From Peptoniphilaceae bacterium (GTDB taxonomy: Bacteria; Bacillota; Clostridia; Tissierellales; Peptoniphilaceae): a stretch of 64,000 bases of DNA. Position 1 is the stretch's first letter; each line of letters starts with the position of its first letter. Location of the stretch: the NCBI GenBank assembly GCA_030152565.1, contig JASLJE010000040.1, forward strand, positions 1 to 64,000. The letters are read 5' to 3'. The position numbers and the translations under genes are program-made. The notes beneath the pieces are model-generated. The model was given only the letters and a program-made list of their open reading frames with translations. It made no database searches and was not told where the DNA came from. Positions 24,907 through 33,494 of the stretch are shown in pieces.

Positions 24907-25506
24907 CTATATATCCCTTCTATCTTCCAAGGCCTTAAGCAAGGTTAGCTCATCATAGTACTCCAGGTTTCCACCTACAGGTATACCACTAGCTATACGG
25001 GTTATTTTAAGATCCGTATCCTTTAATAGCTCTCTTAAAAAGAGCATGGTTGTCTCTCCTTCAACAGTTGGCGATATGGCAAAGATAATTTCCTTTACCT
25101 TTTCTTCATTGATTCTCTTGATAAACCTATCTACTCCTATATCTTCTGAGCCATAGTTACTCATAGGATTTATCAGGCCATTTAGAACAAAGTATTTACC
25201 CTTGTAGCTGGCCCCTTTTTCTATGGCTAAAAGATTGGTCACATCCTCTACAACACAGATGGTTGAAGAGTCTCTCATAGGGTCTTCGCATATAGAACAT
25301 ACCCTAAATTCTGTAATGTTACCACACTTCTCACACTTTCTTATATTGTCCCTAACATCCACTAGGGCAGCGGCGAAATCATCTATATAGGCCTTGTCTC
25401 CATTTACCACATGAAGGGCCAGTCTTTGAGCTGTCTTTCTACCTATGGATGGTAGTTTTCTAAATTCTTCTATCAGCCTTTCCATAGGCTCTGGATATAA
25501 TCCCAT
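24907..25506 (-). CDS. recR: recombination mediator protein RecR
   Basis: 199 aa from the ATG at 25506, which GGAGGT precedes; an in-frame ATG four codons earlier overlaps that site. Helix-hairpin-helix LPSIGRKTAQRLALH, a C4 zinc finger (CEKCGNITEFRVCSIC), a Toprim domain (ICVVEDVTNLLAIEK ... SPTVEGETT) and the C-terminal ASGIPVGGNLEYYDELTLLKAL. It assists RecA loading with RecF/RecO. It is the third gene of dnaX-ybaB-recR. A hairpin (25526-25551) with a short T-run lies just before it and may attenuate its expression. Confidence 0.95.
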   Translation of the reverse strand: MGLYPEPMERLIEEFRKLPSIGRKTAQRLALHVVNGDKAYIDDFAAALVDVRDNIRKCEKCGNITEFRVCSICEDPMRDSSTICVVEDVTNLLAIEKGASYKGKYFVLNGLINPMSNYGSEDIGVDRFIKRINEEKVKEIIFAISPTVEGETTMLFLRELLKDTDLKITRIASGIPVGGNLEYYDELTLLKALEDRRDI

Positions 25507-25525
25507 CTTTACCTCCATAAAAATT

Positions 25526-25551
25526 AAACTCCAGTATAAATACTAGAGTTT
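25526..25551 (-). terminator. attenuator-like hairpin before recR
   Basis: AAACTC / GAGTTT and AGTA / TACT stems with one C-A mismatch and loop TAAA, followed on the minus strand by AATTTTTA. It sits between ybaB and recR inside the operon and is probably partial. Confidence 0.5.
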
Positions 25552-25558
25552 AAGTCTT

Positions 25559-25891
25559 CTATAATCCTGGTATGTTTAAGCCACCAGTTAATTTTCCCAT
25601 TTTGTCGCTTGAAACTTCATCAGCCTTTCTAAGGGCTTCATTTACCCCTGCCATAACCATGTCTTCCAACATTTCCACATCTTCTGGATCTACAGCTTCT
25701 GGGTCTATTTTAATAGATAAAACTTCCTTGTTACCATTTACAGTAACTTCTACAACGCCACCTCCGGCTGTTGCACTAATGGTAGTCTCTTCAACTTCCT
25801 TTTGAGCTTCCTCTATTTGTTTTTGCATTTGCTTCATTTGTTTCATCATATTGTTCATGTTTCCACCAAATGGATTTTTTCCTCTTGCCAT
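25559..25891 (-). CDS. YbaB/EbfC nucleoid-associated protein
   Basis: 110 aa. An N-terminal Gly/Asn/Met-rich segment, then a coiled [21 protein letters not shown] helix, [23 protein letters not shown] and a C-terminal [15 protein letters not shown] helix, the complete YbaB fold. Dimers bind DNA nonspecifically. Located as always between dnaX and recR; GGAGG precedes the ATG. Confidence 0.93.
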   Translation of the reverse strand: MARGKNPFGGNMNNMMKQMKQMQKQIEEAQKEVEETTISATAGGGVVEVTVNGNKEVLSIKIDPEAVDPEDVEMLEDMVMAGVNEALRKADEVSSDKMGKLTGGLNIPGL

Positions 25892-25900
25892 TATAGCCTC

Positions 25901-27592
25901 CTATTTAATAATTTTTAGTATATTTTCAGGAAAAATCTTTTTTAATTCTTCCTCTTTAGATAATTTTTTAGTCTTTTTAGTCTGACCTTCTTCTTTATAC
26001 TCTTTAAATTCTATCACAAATTTCTCTCCAAGTTTATCAGATAGTTTTACTTCTGCATCCCTCATAAAAAAGTTCATGGCCAAACTAATATCCATACCAG
26101 TCTTGGTTAGATAGTAGGTTATTTTTTCATTGTGGTAATTTTCATCTTTTAGGTTTTCAAAAAGAAAACTTGTCTGCGGATAATTTTCCAGGATCATTTC
26201 CCTTACCACAGAGGCAAAATTATCCTTGTCCACGTCCTTTATAGGCTCTGTAGAAGAAGACTCTTCTTCATCCTGGCTTGGAGCTTGTAGCTTCTTATCA
26301 GTCTTAGAAACCGGTTCTGCTATATTCTTCTTTACCTCTTTTTCCACCCTTAATATACCAGGTTCTTTAAAGGTGCTTTTGGCTATTTCCTGCCTATTGT
26401 TAGGTTCTTTTTTTTCTTGGTATACCCTTCTTTCCGTCAATACTTGTCCACTTTCTAATTCTTCTATACGAAGTTCCAGAGCCTTGATTTGTCCAACCAA
26501 GTCCTCCTTAGGCATAAAGTTTACCATCCTAATTGTGGCCATTTCCAAAAGCAACTTGGCATTATCTGAAGTCTTAATTAAGTTATCATATTCCAAGAGA
26601 ATATCCAAGCTATTGACAATTCTTTCCAGCTCTATCCTATTTATGTGGTCCTTATACATAAGATATGTATCCTCTTCCAAGTTAAGGATATTATTTTTTT
26701 TGCTGATTTTTGTTACCATTAGGTCCCTGTAATAGTTAATTAATTCCTTAATAAAATTATGGGGATCCTTTCCCTTGTCCAGTTCAGCATAGACCAAACT
26801 TAGGGCAGCTTCTATATCTCTTTCAAAGACCGCCTGGGAATATTTCATTTTCAAGTCCAGGCCAAATATGCCTAGAAGGGAGTTTAAATCTTCAACTCCT
26901 ATTTCTTCCTTGTCCATGGCCAAGACCTGGTCCAAGGTGGATAGGGCATCTCTCATCCCCCCATTTGCTATGGCTGCGATTGAAGCTATAGCCTGACTAT
27001 CCATTTTAACCCCTTCCTGGGCTAAAATGTTTTCTATATTGGATTCTATATTATCCCGATCTATCCTCTTAAATTCAAACCTTTGGGTTCTAGATAAGAT
27101 GGTATCAGGTATTTTTTCTATTTCTGTGGTAGCCAAAACAAAAATAAGATGGCTGGGAGGCTCTTCCATGATCTTTAAAAGGGCATTAAAGCCTTCATTG
27201 GTTATCATATGGGCCTCGTCTATTATGTAGACCTTATATTTTAGATTGGTTGGCGGATAGATTACTTTTTCCCTTAGCTGTCTAATATCTTCAATTCTCC
27301 TATTGGAGGCAGCATCCATCTCTATCACATCAACTGTGGATTCATCCATGATTGACAGGCAGTTTTCACACTTATTACAAGGATTTCCATTAACTGGATC
27401 TAGGCAGTTTACCGCCTTGGAAAAAATCTTTGCACAAGTAGTCTTTCCCGTTCCCCTGGAACCAGAAAATATATAGGCATGGGCTATCTTCTTGTTGACA
27501 ACCTGATTTTTAAGAATATTTACTATATTGTCTTGACCAAACACATCATCAAAGACCTGTGGTCTATATTTTCTATATAATGCTTGTCTCAT
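25901..27592 (-). CDS. dnaX: DNA polymerase III subunit gamma/tau
   Basis: 563 aa. QALYRKYRPQVFDDVFGQD start, P-loop SGSRGTGKTTCAKI, zinc cysteines (CLDP...NPCNKCENC), DEAHM (Walker B), ALLKIMEEPPSHLIFVLATTE and SRTQRF (sensor/SRC equivalent). After the AAA+ collar (to about 360) comes a charged linker and a C-terminal domain ending LKKIFPENILKI, as in tau. Central ATPase of the clamp loader. No SRP RNA gene is seen upstream, unlike in Bacillus. A TGCTATAAT extended -10 (27619-27611, minus) lies between the rpsR terminator and the RBS. Confidence 0.95.
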   Translation of the reverse strand: MRQALYRKYRPQVFDDVFGQDNIVNILKNQVVNKKIAHAYIFSGSRGTGKTTCAKIFSKAVNCLDPVNGNPCNKCENCLSIMDESTVDVIEMDAASNRRIEDIRQLREKVIYPPTNLKYKVYIIDEAHMITNEGFNALLKIMEEPPSHLIFVLATTEIEKIPDTILSRTQRFEFKRIDRDNIESNIENILAQEGVKMDSQAIASIAAIANGGMRDALSTLDQVLAMDKEEIGVEDLNSLLGIFGLDLKMKYSQAVFERDIEAALSLVYAELDKGKDPHNFIKELINYYRDLMVTKISKKNNILNLEEDTYLMYKDHINRIELERIVNSLDILLEYDNLIKTSDNAKLLLEMATIRMVNFMPKEDLVGQIKALELRIEELESGQVLTERRVYQEKKEPNNRQEIAKSTFKEPGILRVEKEVKKNIAEPVSKTDKKLQAPSQDEEESSSTEPIKDVDKDNFASVVREMILENYPQTSFLFENLKDENYHNEKITYYLTKTGMDISLAMNFFMRDAEVKLSDKLGEKFVIEFKEYKEEGQTKKTKKLSKEEELKKIFPENILKIIK

Positions 27593-27610
27593 ATCATTCT
27601 CCTCTAAAAT

Positions 27611-27619
27611 ATTATAGCA
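27611..27619 (-). promoter_or_regulatory. extended -10 promoter of dnaX operon
   Basis: Minus strand TGCTATAAT (TG-n-TATAAT); the -35 region lies in the preceding terminator stem and is poor, as is common for extended -10 promoters. Confidence 0.5.
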
Positions 27620-27623
27620 TAAA

Positions 27624-27654
27624 TAAAAAAGACTATCTCTAATTTGAGATAGTC
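27624..27654 (-). terminator. terminator after rpsR
   Basis: GACTATCTC (27631-27639), loop of six, GAGATAGTC (27646-27654), followed on the minus strand by TTTTTTATTT. Confidence 0.85.
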
Positions 27655-27661
27655 TGAATAA

Positions 27662-27889
27662 TTAGTCTACTTGGTATGGTAGAAGTGCGATTTGTCTTCC
27701 TCTTTTAACCATAGTTGTAACTTCTCTTTGGTGAGCTGCACATGTACCAGTTACTCTTCTTGGTAAAATTTTACCTCTTTCGCTGATAAATGGCTTCATT
27801 GAAGCAACATCTTTATAGTCGATTGTTTTGTTTTTGTCTTTACAAAAAGCACACACTTTTTTTCTTGGTCTAAATCTTCTATTTTGCAT
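27662..27889 (-). CDS. rpsR: 30S ribosomal protein S18
   Basis: 75 aa from the ATG at 27889 with AAGGAGG upstream; the open frame continues 26 codons further into ssb but without a start signal. [19 protein letters not shown]... [39 protein letters not shown] is typical S18 of the cysteine-containing type (CAFC plus TCAAH), which can bind zinc. Binds 16S rRNA with S6. Last gene of rpsF-ssb-rpsR. Confidence 0.96.
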   Translation of the reverse strand: MQNRRFRPRKKVCAFCKDKNKTIDYKDVASMKPFISERGKILPRRVTGTCAAHQREVTTMVKRGRQIALLPYQVD

Positions 27890-27905
27890 TTGTTTCCTCC
27901 TTTGT

Positions 27906-28382
27906 TTAGAAAGGAATCCTACTGTCATCATCTGTTGGATCATACTCTGCACCGAAGGCAAAGTCATCTTCTACTGGACCCTTAGTTTGGTCAAAGCCTT
28001 GATTATTAAATGATCCGTCATAAGAATTATTTGAAAAGTCGTCCTTCCAATCTATGAATTCCACACTGTTTGCAACCACATCTGTTGTGTATCTTCTAGT
28101 TCCATCTTGTGCTTCATAAGATCCTGTTTGTATACGACCTTGAACAGCCACTCTTTTACCTTTTTGAGTAAAACGTGAACAGCTTTCAGCTAATTTCCCC
28201 CAAACAACTATATTTATAAAGTCTGCAGTTGGTTGGTTTCTAGATTCCATTTCTTGTTTCTTTTCTTTACTTAATTGTTTATCTACTGCTAAGGTAAATC
28301 TAGCTACTGCTTGATTTGACCCTTGTAAGTATCTAAGTTCTGGATCTCTTGTCAATCTTCCTATTAAAGTTACATTATTCAT
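27906..28382 (-). CDS. ssb: single-stranded DNA-binding protein
   Basis: 158 aa. OB-fold start [20 protein letters not shown], then [25 protein letters not shown] and [15 protein letters not shown]; a disordered Asn/Gly/Asp linker from about residue 110; and the acidic DDDSRIPF tip that recruits partner proteins. Cytoplasmic tetramer coating ssDNA in replication and repair. It sits between rpsF and rpsR in the standard Firmicutes operon. Confidence 0.96.
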   Translation of the reverse strand: MNNVTLIGRLTRDPELRYLQGSNQAVARFTLAVDKQLSKEKKQEMESRNQPTADFINIVVWGKLAESCSRFTQKGKRVAVQGRIQTGSYEAQDGTRRYTTDVVANSVEFIDWKDDFSNNSYDGSFNNQGFDQTKGPVEDDFAFGAEYDPTDDDSRIPF

Positions 28383-28396
28383 ATAAGCCCCCTTTA

Positions 28397-28681
28397 TTAG
28401 GATTCTTTACTTACAACCATGTATCTAATAATTTGGTCTTGGATCTTAGCTCTTCTTTCTATTTCAGTTATAGTTGTTGTTTCTGCTTCGAAGTTTACTA
28501 AAACATAGTGTCCTTCTCTGATATAGTTGATTTCGTAAGCTAATTTTCTTTGACCCCAATCTTCAACTTCGCCAACTGTTCCATTTGCTCTTATTGCATC
28601 ATAGATTCTTTCTAAGCCAGTGTTTCTAGCTTCTTCTTCTAGATTTGGTTTGAAAATTACTACCATTTCGTATTGTTTCAT
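28397..28681 (-). CDS. rpsF: 30S ribosomal protein S6
   Basis: 94 aa: [17 protein letters not shown], then [35 protein letters not shown] and [18 protein letters not shown], a full-length S6. First gene of rpsF-ssb-rpsR. The leader contains a seven-pair hairpin (CCCTGCT/AACAGAG with TTTT loop, 28709-28726) directly before the ribosome site. I do not see the CCG bulge of the known S6:S18 leader motif, so autoregulation is not claimed. Confidence 0.95.
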   Translation of the reverse strand: MKQYEMVVIFKPNLEEEARNTGLERIYDAIRANGTVGEVEDWGQRKLAYEINYIREGHYVLVNFEAETTTITEIERRAKIQDQIIRYMVVSKES

Positions 28682-28772
28682 TTCCTTTTCACCTCCCTTT
28701 GGATTTCACCCTGCTTTTTAACAGAGTAGAGATTTACCAACACATTATAACAAATTAAAAAATATTAAGCAA

Positions 28773-29612
28773 CTATTTTCTCATTCTATATTCTTCCATA
28801 ACGCTGGCAAAAATATCTGCACTGGTTGGAGGTGTATAAGTGATGGCATTGGCTCCTGCCCTAATGGTCTCTTGAATACTTTCATCTGTAGGACCACCTG
28901 TTGCTATAATAGGAAAATCATCTCCCACTTCTTTTCTAATCTTTTTAACTAAATCAGCTGTATACTTTCCACCGGAAATATTAAGAATTTGAGCTCCTGC
29001 CCTAATCTTTCCTATATAATCATCCTTTTCAGATGAAATAGTCGCTACAACTGGTATGTCTAACATGGATGATACACTGGTTATCATCGGATTGGACATG
29101 GGACTATTTACAACTACCCCATAGGCTCCCATAAGCTCAGCCTGTAGGGCTATATTTACCGACCTAACCCCTGTGGTAGTTCCTCCTCCTACTCCTGTGA
29201 AAACTGGAACACTAGCCGTATTGATAATGGCCTGAGTTATGGATAGTTGGGGAGTAAAGGGATAGACTGCTATGATGGCATCTGCATTGGAGTTTTTAAT
29301 TATGGCTATATCTGTAGTAAATAAAAGGGACTTAATCCTCTTACCTAAAACCATAATTCCACTGGCCTCATAGATAGCTTCCGGTACAACTACCAACCTG
29401 TGCCTTAACTTGTGCTCCACTTGGGGAATATTCTTCTTGCCCTTGCCCTCTAGGGAGTTATCTTGCAAATAAACATCAGTGGGTAAATCTTCAGCTATAT
29501 CCACTGTATCTCTAATATCAATTTCTTCTACTATATGATCTTGATGGTGATCTGTGTGTATTCTTCTTACTCTTTTCTTTATTTTGTTTTTTCTAAATTT
29601 ATTGTCTGTCAT
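28773..29612 (-). CDS. TIM-barrel protein of unknown function
   Basis: 279 aa from the ATG at 29612; the GTG three codons upstream forms part of the GAGGTG ribosome site. A basic, disordered N-terminus (about 1-75) rich in His/Arg/Asp precedes a beta/alpha barrel: AIIAVYPFTPQ, VPVFTGVGGGTTTGVRSV, GAYGVVVNSPMSN, IPVVATISSEKDD, GAQILNISGGKYT, and PIIATGGPTDESIQETIRAGANAITYTPPT. The last is a phosphate-binding-loop pattern as in ThiE, IGPS and related barrels. Relatives are usually annotated as hydrolase-like; I cannot name a substrate. Divergent from the M16C protease gene across a mirrored -10 region. Confidence 0.6.
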   Translation of the reverse strand: MTDNKFRKNKIKKRVRRIHTDHHQDHIVEEIDIRDTVDIAEDLPTDVYLQDNSLEGKGKKNIPQVEHKLRHRLVVVPEAIYEASGIMVLGKRIKSLLFTTDIAIIKNSNADAIIAVYPFTPQLSITQAIINTASVPVFTGVGGGTTTGVRSVNIALQAELMGAYGVVVNSPMSNPMITSVSSMLDIPVVATISSEKDDYIGKIRAGAQILNISGGKYTADLVKKIRKEVGDDFPIIATGGPTDESIQETIRAGANAITYTPPTSADIFASVMEEYRMRK

Positions 29613-29735
29613 TCTTCTCACCTCAATCGTAATCTTATTATACCCTATTATTATATATGTAATTTTCTAAATTGTTAATATTATTATATATGGACCAGTT
29701 AGGGTATAATAAAGTTATTATATAAAGGAGGATTT

Positions 29736-32624
29736 ATGACTGATAAAATTATAGAAAATTATAAATTAATAGAAAAAACCTATATAGAGGACCAACAATC
29801 TGACGCCCTAGTATTTGAACATACCAGGACCAAGGCCAGAGTTTTTGTCCTAGCCAATGACGACAATAATAAGGTTTTTTCCATAGGCTTTAGAACACCT
29901 CCCAAAGATTCAACAGGTGTTTGCCATATCCTAGAACACTGTGTTCTAAATGGATCAAAAAAATACAGGACCAAGGAACCCTTTATGGACCTTTTAAGAG
30001 GAAGCTTACAAACCTTCTTAAATGCCATGACCTATCCTGACAAGACTATCTATCCAATAGCCTCTAGAAATACCAAGGACTTTGAAAATCTAATGGATGT
30101 TTACCTGGATGCTGTTTTCAATCCTATAGTAAAGACTAGAAAGGAAGTTTTCCTTCAAGAAGGATGGAGACACCACCTTCTAGACAAGGATGACGAAATT
30201 ACCTATAAGGGGGTTGTCTACAATGAAATGAAGGGGGCCATGTCTTCAGCAGAAGATCAGGTTTCAGAACAGATAAATCAATTCCTTATGCCTGATACAA
30301 TTTATGCCCTAAACTCAGGAGGAGATCCCTACCAAATTCCTAAGCTAAGCTATGAGGATTTTAAAAACTACCATGATGACTACTACCATCCTAGTAACTC
30401 TTATATCTTCCTATATGGAAACCTAGACTATGAAAAATACTTGGCCTATATAGATGAGGAGTACCTAAGTAACTATGATTACAAGTTGGTAAAGTCTAGT
30501 ATAGTTGGCCAAGAAAGATTTGACCAAGCTCAAACAAATACGGTCTATTACAATGTTGTAGACGACAAGGAGAAGGCTAATTATATTTCCTATAGCACTC
30601 TTATGGGAGAAACTACCAATACTTTTGATAGGATTATGAGTATACTTGTATGCGATATTTTAATAAATAGTGAGTCATCTCCCCTTAAGGAAAATATTTT
30701 AAAGGAAGACTTGGCTGAAGACTTAATAGACATGTCTAGCAATAATTTAAATACTAGTTTCTCACTTTTAGGAAAAAATATTTCTGATGATAAGCTAGAT
30801 AACTTTATAGAAACAGTAGACCAAAGTCTAAGAGATATGGTTGAAAATAAGATTGACAGAGACCTAATCATGTCCAATCTAAACAAGATTGATTTTGACC
30901 TAAGGGAAAAGGGAGGCTTTTCAACCAAGGGTATTATCTATATGATTAAAAGCTTTGACAGCTGGCTTTATGACGAAAGTCCTATTAAGGCCCATATCTA
31001 TGAAGAAGAAATGGCCTATATAAAGGAAAATATTGAAAATGATTTAATCGAAAAATATATAGAGGAAAAGATCTTAAATAACCCTCACAAGTCCATAGTT
31101 ATCCACAGGCCTAAGAAGGACCTTAATAAGACTAGGGACCAAGAGGTTAAGGATGAGCTTAAGGCCTATAAAAAATCCCTAAGCCCAGAAGAACTTGACC
31201 TTCTAATAGAAGAAAATCTTAAAATGGCTGACTTCCAAAATAGGGAAGACAGTTTAGAAGATAAAAAAACTATACCAAGTCTTGACTTGGAAGACGTAAC
31301 TAAGACCTTCAAGGAAATTCCTAGAGAGATCATTGATAAGAAAAACCACATCTACCTGAAGCATGATTTATCTACCAGCGGTATAGATTATATAGACTTC
31401 TCCTTTGATATATCCCATATAGAAAAGGATGAGATAGCCTATATGGCCTTTATTTGCCAGGCTCTAGGCATGGTTGATACAGAAAACTATAGCTATAAGG
31501 AGCTAAACAACAAGGTTTACATGGAGACAGGTGCCATAACCTTTAACCCTATACTTTATAGTATAAATAACAGTATAGACTTTACTCCTACCATAAAGGT
31601 TTCTACCAAGGTCTTCAGTGAAAAATCCGATAGGGCTATAGAACTTATAGAAGAAATCCTTCTAAGGTCCAACTTTGAGGATGAAAAGAGAATCAAGGAA
31701 TTAATTAATATGATCAATTCCAGGTTGGAAATGGGTCTTTTTGACAATGCCCATGCCTTGATGATTAATAGGGTCCTATCCCACTACAGAGACTTTTACA
31801 AGTACAATGAACTTACCAATGGCATAGACTATCTATTATTTATTAGAGACCTTATAGAAAATCCTAAAAACCTAGACTTGGATAAGCTAGCCAGCGTCTA
31901 CAAAAAGATCTTTAACAAGAATAATTTAATAGTAAATCTTACTTCTGACTTTACAGAAGAAGAAAGACTTTTTACCAGCCTGGAAAACTTTACAGCCAAG
32001 CTGGACAATAAAATATATCCTAAGGCAGACCTAAACTTTGAAAAGGAAATTATAAATGAAGGATTTAAAACTTCATCTGATGTTCAATATGTATCCTTGG
32101 GTAAGGATCTAAGAGATTTTGACTATTCCTTCTCAGGAAAGATATCTGTTCTTTCTTCCATCCTGTCTAAAAATTACCTTTACAATGAAGTAAGGGCTAA
32201 GGGAGGAGCCTATGGAACAGGCCTGGTTATGAATAATTTAAATACCATGTCTACCTATTCCTATAGGGATCCTAACTTGGAAGAAACCCTGGAAGTATAT
32301 AGAAACTCCTATAAGTATCTAGAAAACCTAGACCTATCTAAAGAAGATTTAAAAACCTATATTATTGGAACAGTTGGAAACTTTGACCCACCTCTTACAG
32401 AAAGAGCCAAGGGATCTCTAGACCTAACCTTATATCTATCTAAAAAAACCTATAGGGACATAGAAAAGAATATAGAAGAAGCCTTGGAAACTAGCCTAAA
32501 GGACCTACAAGACCAGGCTCCTCTTATGAAGGATGCCATGGCCCAAGCCAGCATGGCTGTCCTAGGTAACTCTCAAGTTATAGATGACCATAAGGATATC
32601 TTTGATAAAATAATTAAACTATAG
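29736..32624 (+). CDS. M16C-family (presequence protease-like) zinc metalloprotease
   Basis: 962 aa, no signal peptide, so cytoplasmic. The inverted zinc motif HxxEH is HILEH (His64, Glu67, His68), with the third ligand Glu164 in VVYNEMKGAMSS. LRGSLQTFLNAMTYPDKTIYP and the C-terminal RAKGGAYGTG motif that closes the chamber are present, giving two M16 halves joined by an M16C-associated hairpin (about 460-520). Homologues such as PreP and related bacterial proteases degrade short unfolded peptides. AAAGGAGG precedes the ATG. Monocistronic; followed by a promoter for the HTH gene. Confidence 0.9.
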   Translation: MTDKIIENYKLIEKTYIEDQQSDALVFEHTRTKARVFVLANDDNNKVFSIGFRTPPKDSTGVCHILEHCVLNGSKKYRTKEPFMDLLRGSLQTFLNAMTYPDKTIYPIASRNTKDFENLMDVYLDAVFNPIVKTRKEVFLQEGWRHHLLDKDDEITYKGVVYNEMKGAMSSAEDQVSEQINQFLMPDTIYALNSGGDPYQIPKLSYEDFKNYHDDYYHPSNSYIFLYGNLDYEKYLAYIDEEYLSNYDYKLVKSSIVGQERFDQAQTNTVYYNVVDDKEKANYISYSTLMGETTNTFDRIMSILVCDILINSESSPLKENILKEDLAEDLIDMSSNNLNTSFSLLGKNISDDKLDNFIETVDQSLRDMVENKIDRDLIMSNLNKIDFDLREKGGFSTKGIIYMIKSFDSWLYDESPIKAHIYEEEMAYIKENIENDLIEKYIEEKILNNPHKSIVIHRPKKDLNKTRDQEVKDELKAYKKSLSPEELDLLIEENLKMADFQNREDSLEDKKTIPSLDLEDVTKTFKEIPREIIDKKNHIYLKHDLSTSGIDYIDFSFDISHIEKDEIAYMAFICQALGMVDTENYSYKELNNKVYMETGAITFNPILYSINNSIDFTPTIKVSTKVFSEKSDRAIELIEEILLRSNFEDEKRIKELINMINSRLEMGLFDNAHALMINRVLSHYRDFYKYNELTNGIDYLLFIRDLIENPKNLDLDKLASVYKKIFNKNNLIVNLTSDFTEEERLFTSLENFTAKLDNKIYPKADLNFEKEIINEGFKTSSDVQYVSLGKDLRDFDYSFSGKISVLSSILSKNYLYNEVRAKGGAYGTGLVMNNLNTMSTYSYRDPNLEETLEVYRNSYKYLENLDLSKEDLKTYIIGTVGNFDPPLTERAKGSLDLTLYLSKKTYRDIEKNIEEALETSLKDLQDQAPLMKDAMAQASMAVLGNSQVIDDHKDIFDKIIKL

Positions 32625-32626
32625 CT

Positions 32627-32655
32627 TTGACATTTATATTAATTTATTGTAAAAT
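32627..32655 (+). promoter_or_regulatory. promoter of HTH/coiled-coil gene
   Basis: TTGACA (32627-32632), 17 bp, TAAAAT (32650-32655), close to consensus; it begins two bases after the M16C stop. A second -10-like TATAAT lies near 32730. Confidence 0.7.
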
Positions 32656-32670
32656 TTTATTATTAAGTAT

Positions 32671-32706
32671 AACTATATAAAAGTGGTAAAACACTTTTGT
32701 ATAGTT
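32671..32706 (+). repeat. 15-bp inverted repeat in leader of HTH gene
   Basis: AACTATATAAAAGTG (32671-32685), loop GTAAAA, CACTTTTGTATAGTT (32692-32706). All 15 positions pair in RNA (one U-G). A T-rich stretch follows 9 bases later. It lies just downstream of a strong promoter, so it could be an operator for the encoded HTH protein or an attenuator. Confidence 0.6.
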
Positions 32707-32756
32707 TAGTATATTTTTTATGATATTATTATAATATAGGGAGTTTAGAGGTAAAG

Positions 32757-33464
32757 ATGAGTAAAGATAACACTTATTCCGTACAGGAAGTTGCCAATAT
32801 GTTCGACGTGACAAAAATGTCTGTCTACAATAGAATTAATGCAAATGATCCTGAAGGACTAGCTGAGAGTATAGTAAAAAAAGGAAATTTCCAAAGATTA
32901 ACAGATGAGAGTATTAAAATTTTAAGCTCAGTTTGGGAATTACAAGAAGATGAAGATCTGGAAGATAAGAACGAAGAGTTGGAAAATGAAATAGTAGATA
33001 TCTTAAAAGACCAAATTGATTTTCTAAAAAATCAAATTGAAAATAAGGATGAACTACTTTTGAATATGGAATCTAGTTTTAATGAACAACTTAAGGAATT
33101 AAGATTAGAGTTGGATGTTAAGAATAGACAGATCACCAACTTAAATACATCCCTAGACAAGTCTCTAAAGGTAGCAGACCAATTCCAAAGCTTAAATTTG
33201 GTGGGGGAATTAAAGCAAATAGAGAAAAAGGATGTAAAGAAAAATTCTAGCCCTAGTAAAAATAAGCCAGCCAACCAGGCCAAGGTTATTGAGGGTGATA
33301 TAAAGGAAGTTAAAGAAGAAGTGGTAGTGGATAAGAAAGCTACTAGTGATAAGTCAGCTGAAGATAAGAAGGATACAAGTAGGACTGAACCTATCAAGGA
33401 AGAAGTAAAAAAAGAAGAAGATAAGCCTAAAAAAGGATTTTTCGCCAATTTATTTGGCAAATAA
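32757..33464 (+). CDS. RacA-like protein: N-terminal HTH, coiled coil, Lys/Glu-rich tail
   Basis: 235 aa. Residues 1-58 (YSVQEVANMFDVTKMSVYNRINANDPEGL ... GNFQRLTDESIKIL) form a MerR/RacA-type winged helix. Residues about 65-150 are a continuous coiled coil (EELENEIVDILKDQIDFLKNQIEN...). Residues about 155-225 are low-complexity Lys/Glu/Ser, and the last residues KPKKGFFANLFGK look like an amphipathic membrane- or partner-binding tip. This layout resembles RacA (DNA anchoring) and plasmid DUF536 proteins; sequence identity to either cannot be tested here. It lies about 28 kb from oriC. Function unknown; a role in DNA organisation is inference. Confidence 0.6.
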   Translation: MSKDNTYSVQEVANMFDVTKMSVYNRINANDPEGLAESIVKKGNFQRLTDESIKILSSVWELQEDEDLEDKNEELENEIVDILKDQIDFLKNQIENKDELLLNMESSFNEQLKELRLELDVKNRQITNLNTSLDKSLKVADQFQSLNLVGELKQIEKKDVKKNSSPSKNKPANQAKVIEGDIKEVKEEVVVDKKATSDKSAEDKKDTSRTEPIKEEVKKEEDKPKKGFFANLFGK

Positions 33465-33494
33465 AAAAGATGTACATATGTACATCTTTATTTT
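33461..33494. terminator. convergent terminator HTH gene/LysR
   Basis: An 18-bp perfect palindrome GATGTACATATGTACATC (33469-33486) with A6 before and T-rich sequence after. Confidence 0.82.

Noticed and set aside
26226..26732. Plus-strand 168-codon open frame opposite dnaX
   Set aside because: Antisense shadow of the dnaX linker; Ser/Leu-rich, no recognisable domain, no ribosome site.
28682..28772. S6:S18 autoregulatory leader before rpsF
   Set aside because: A hairpin is present but I cannot find the conserved CCG bulge of the published motif.
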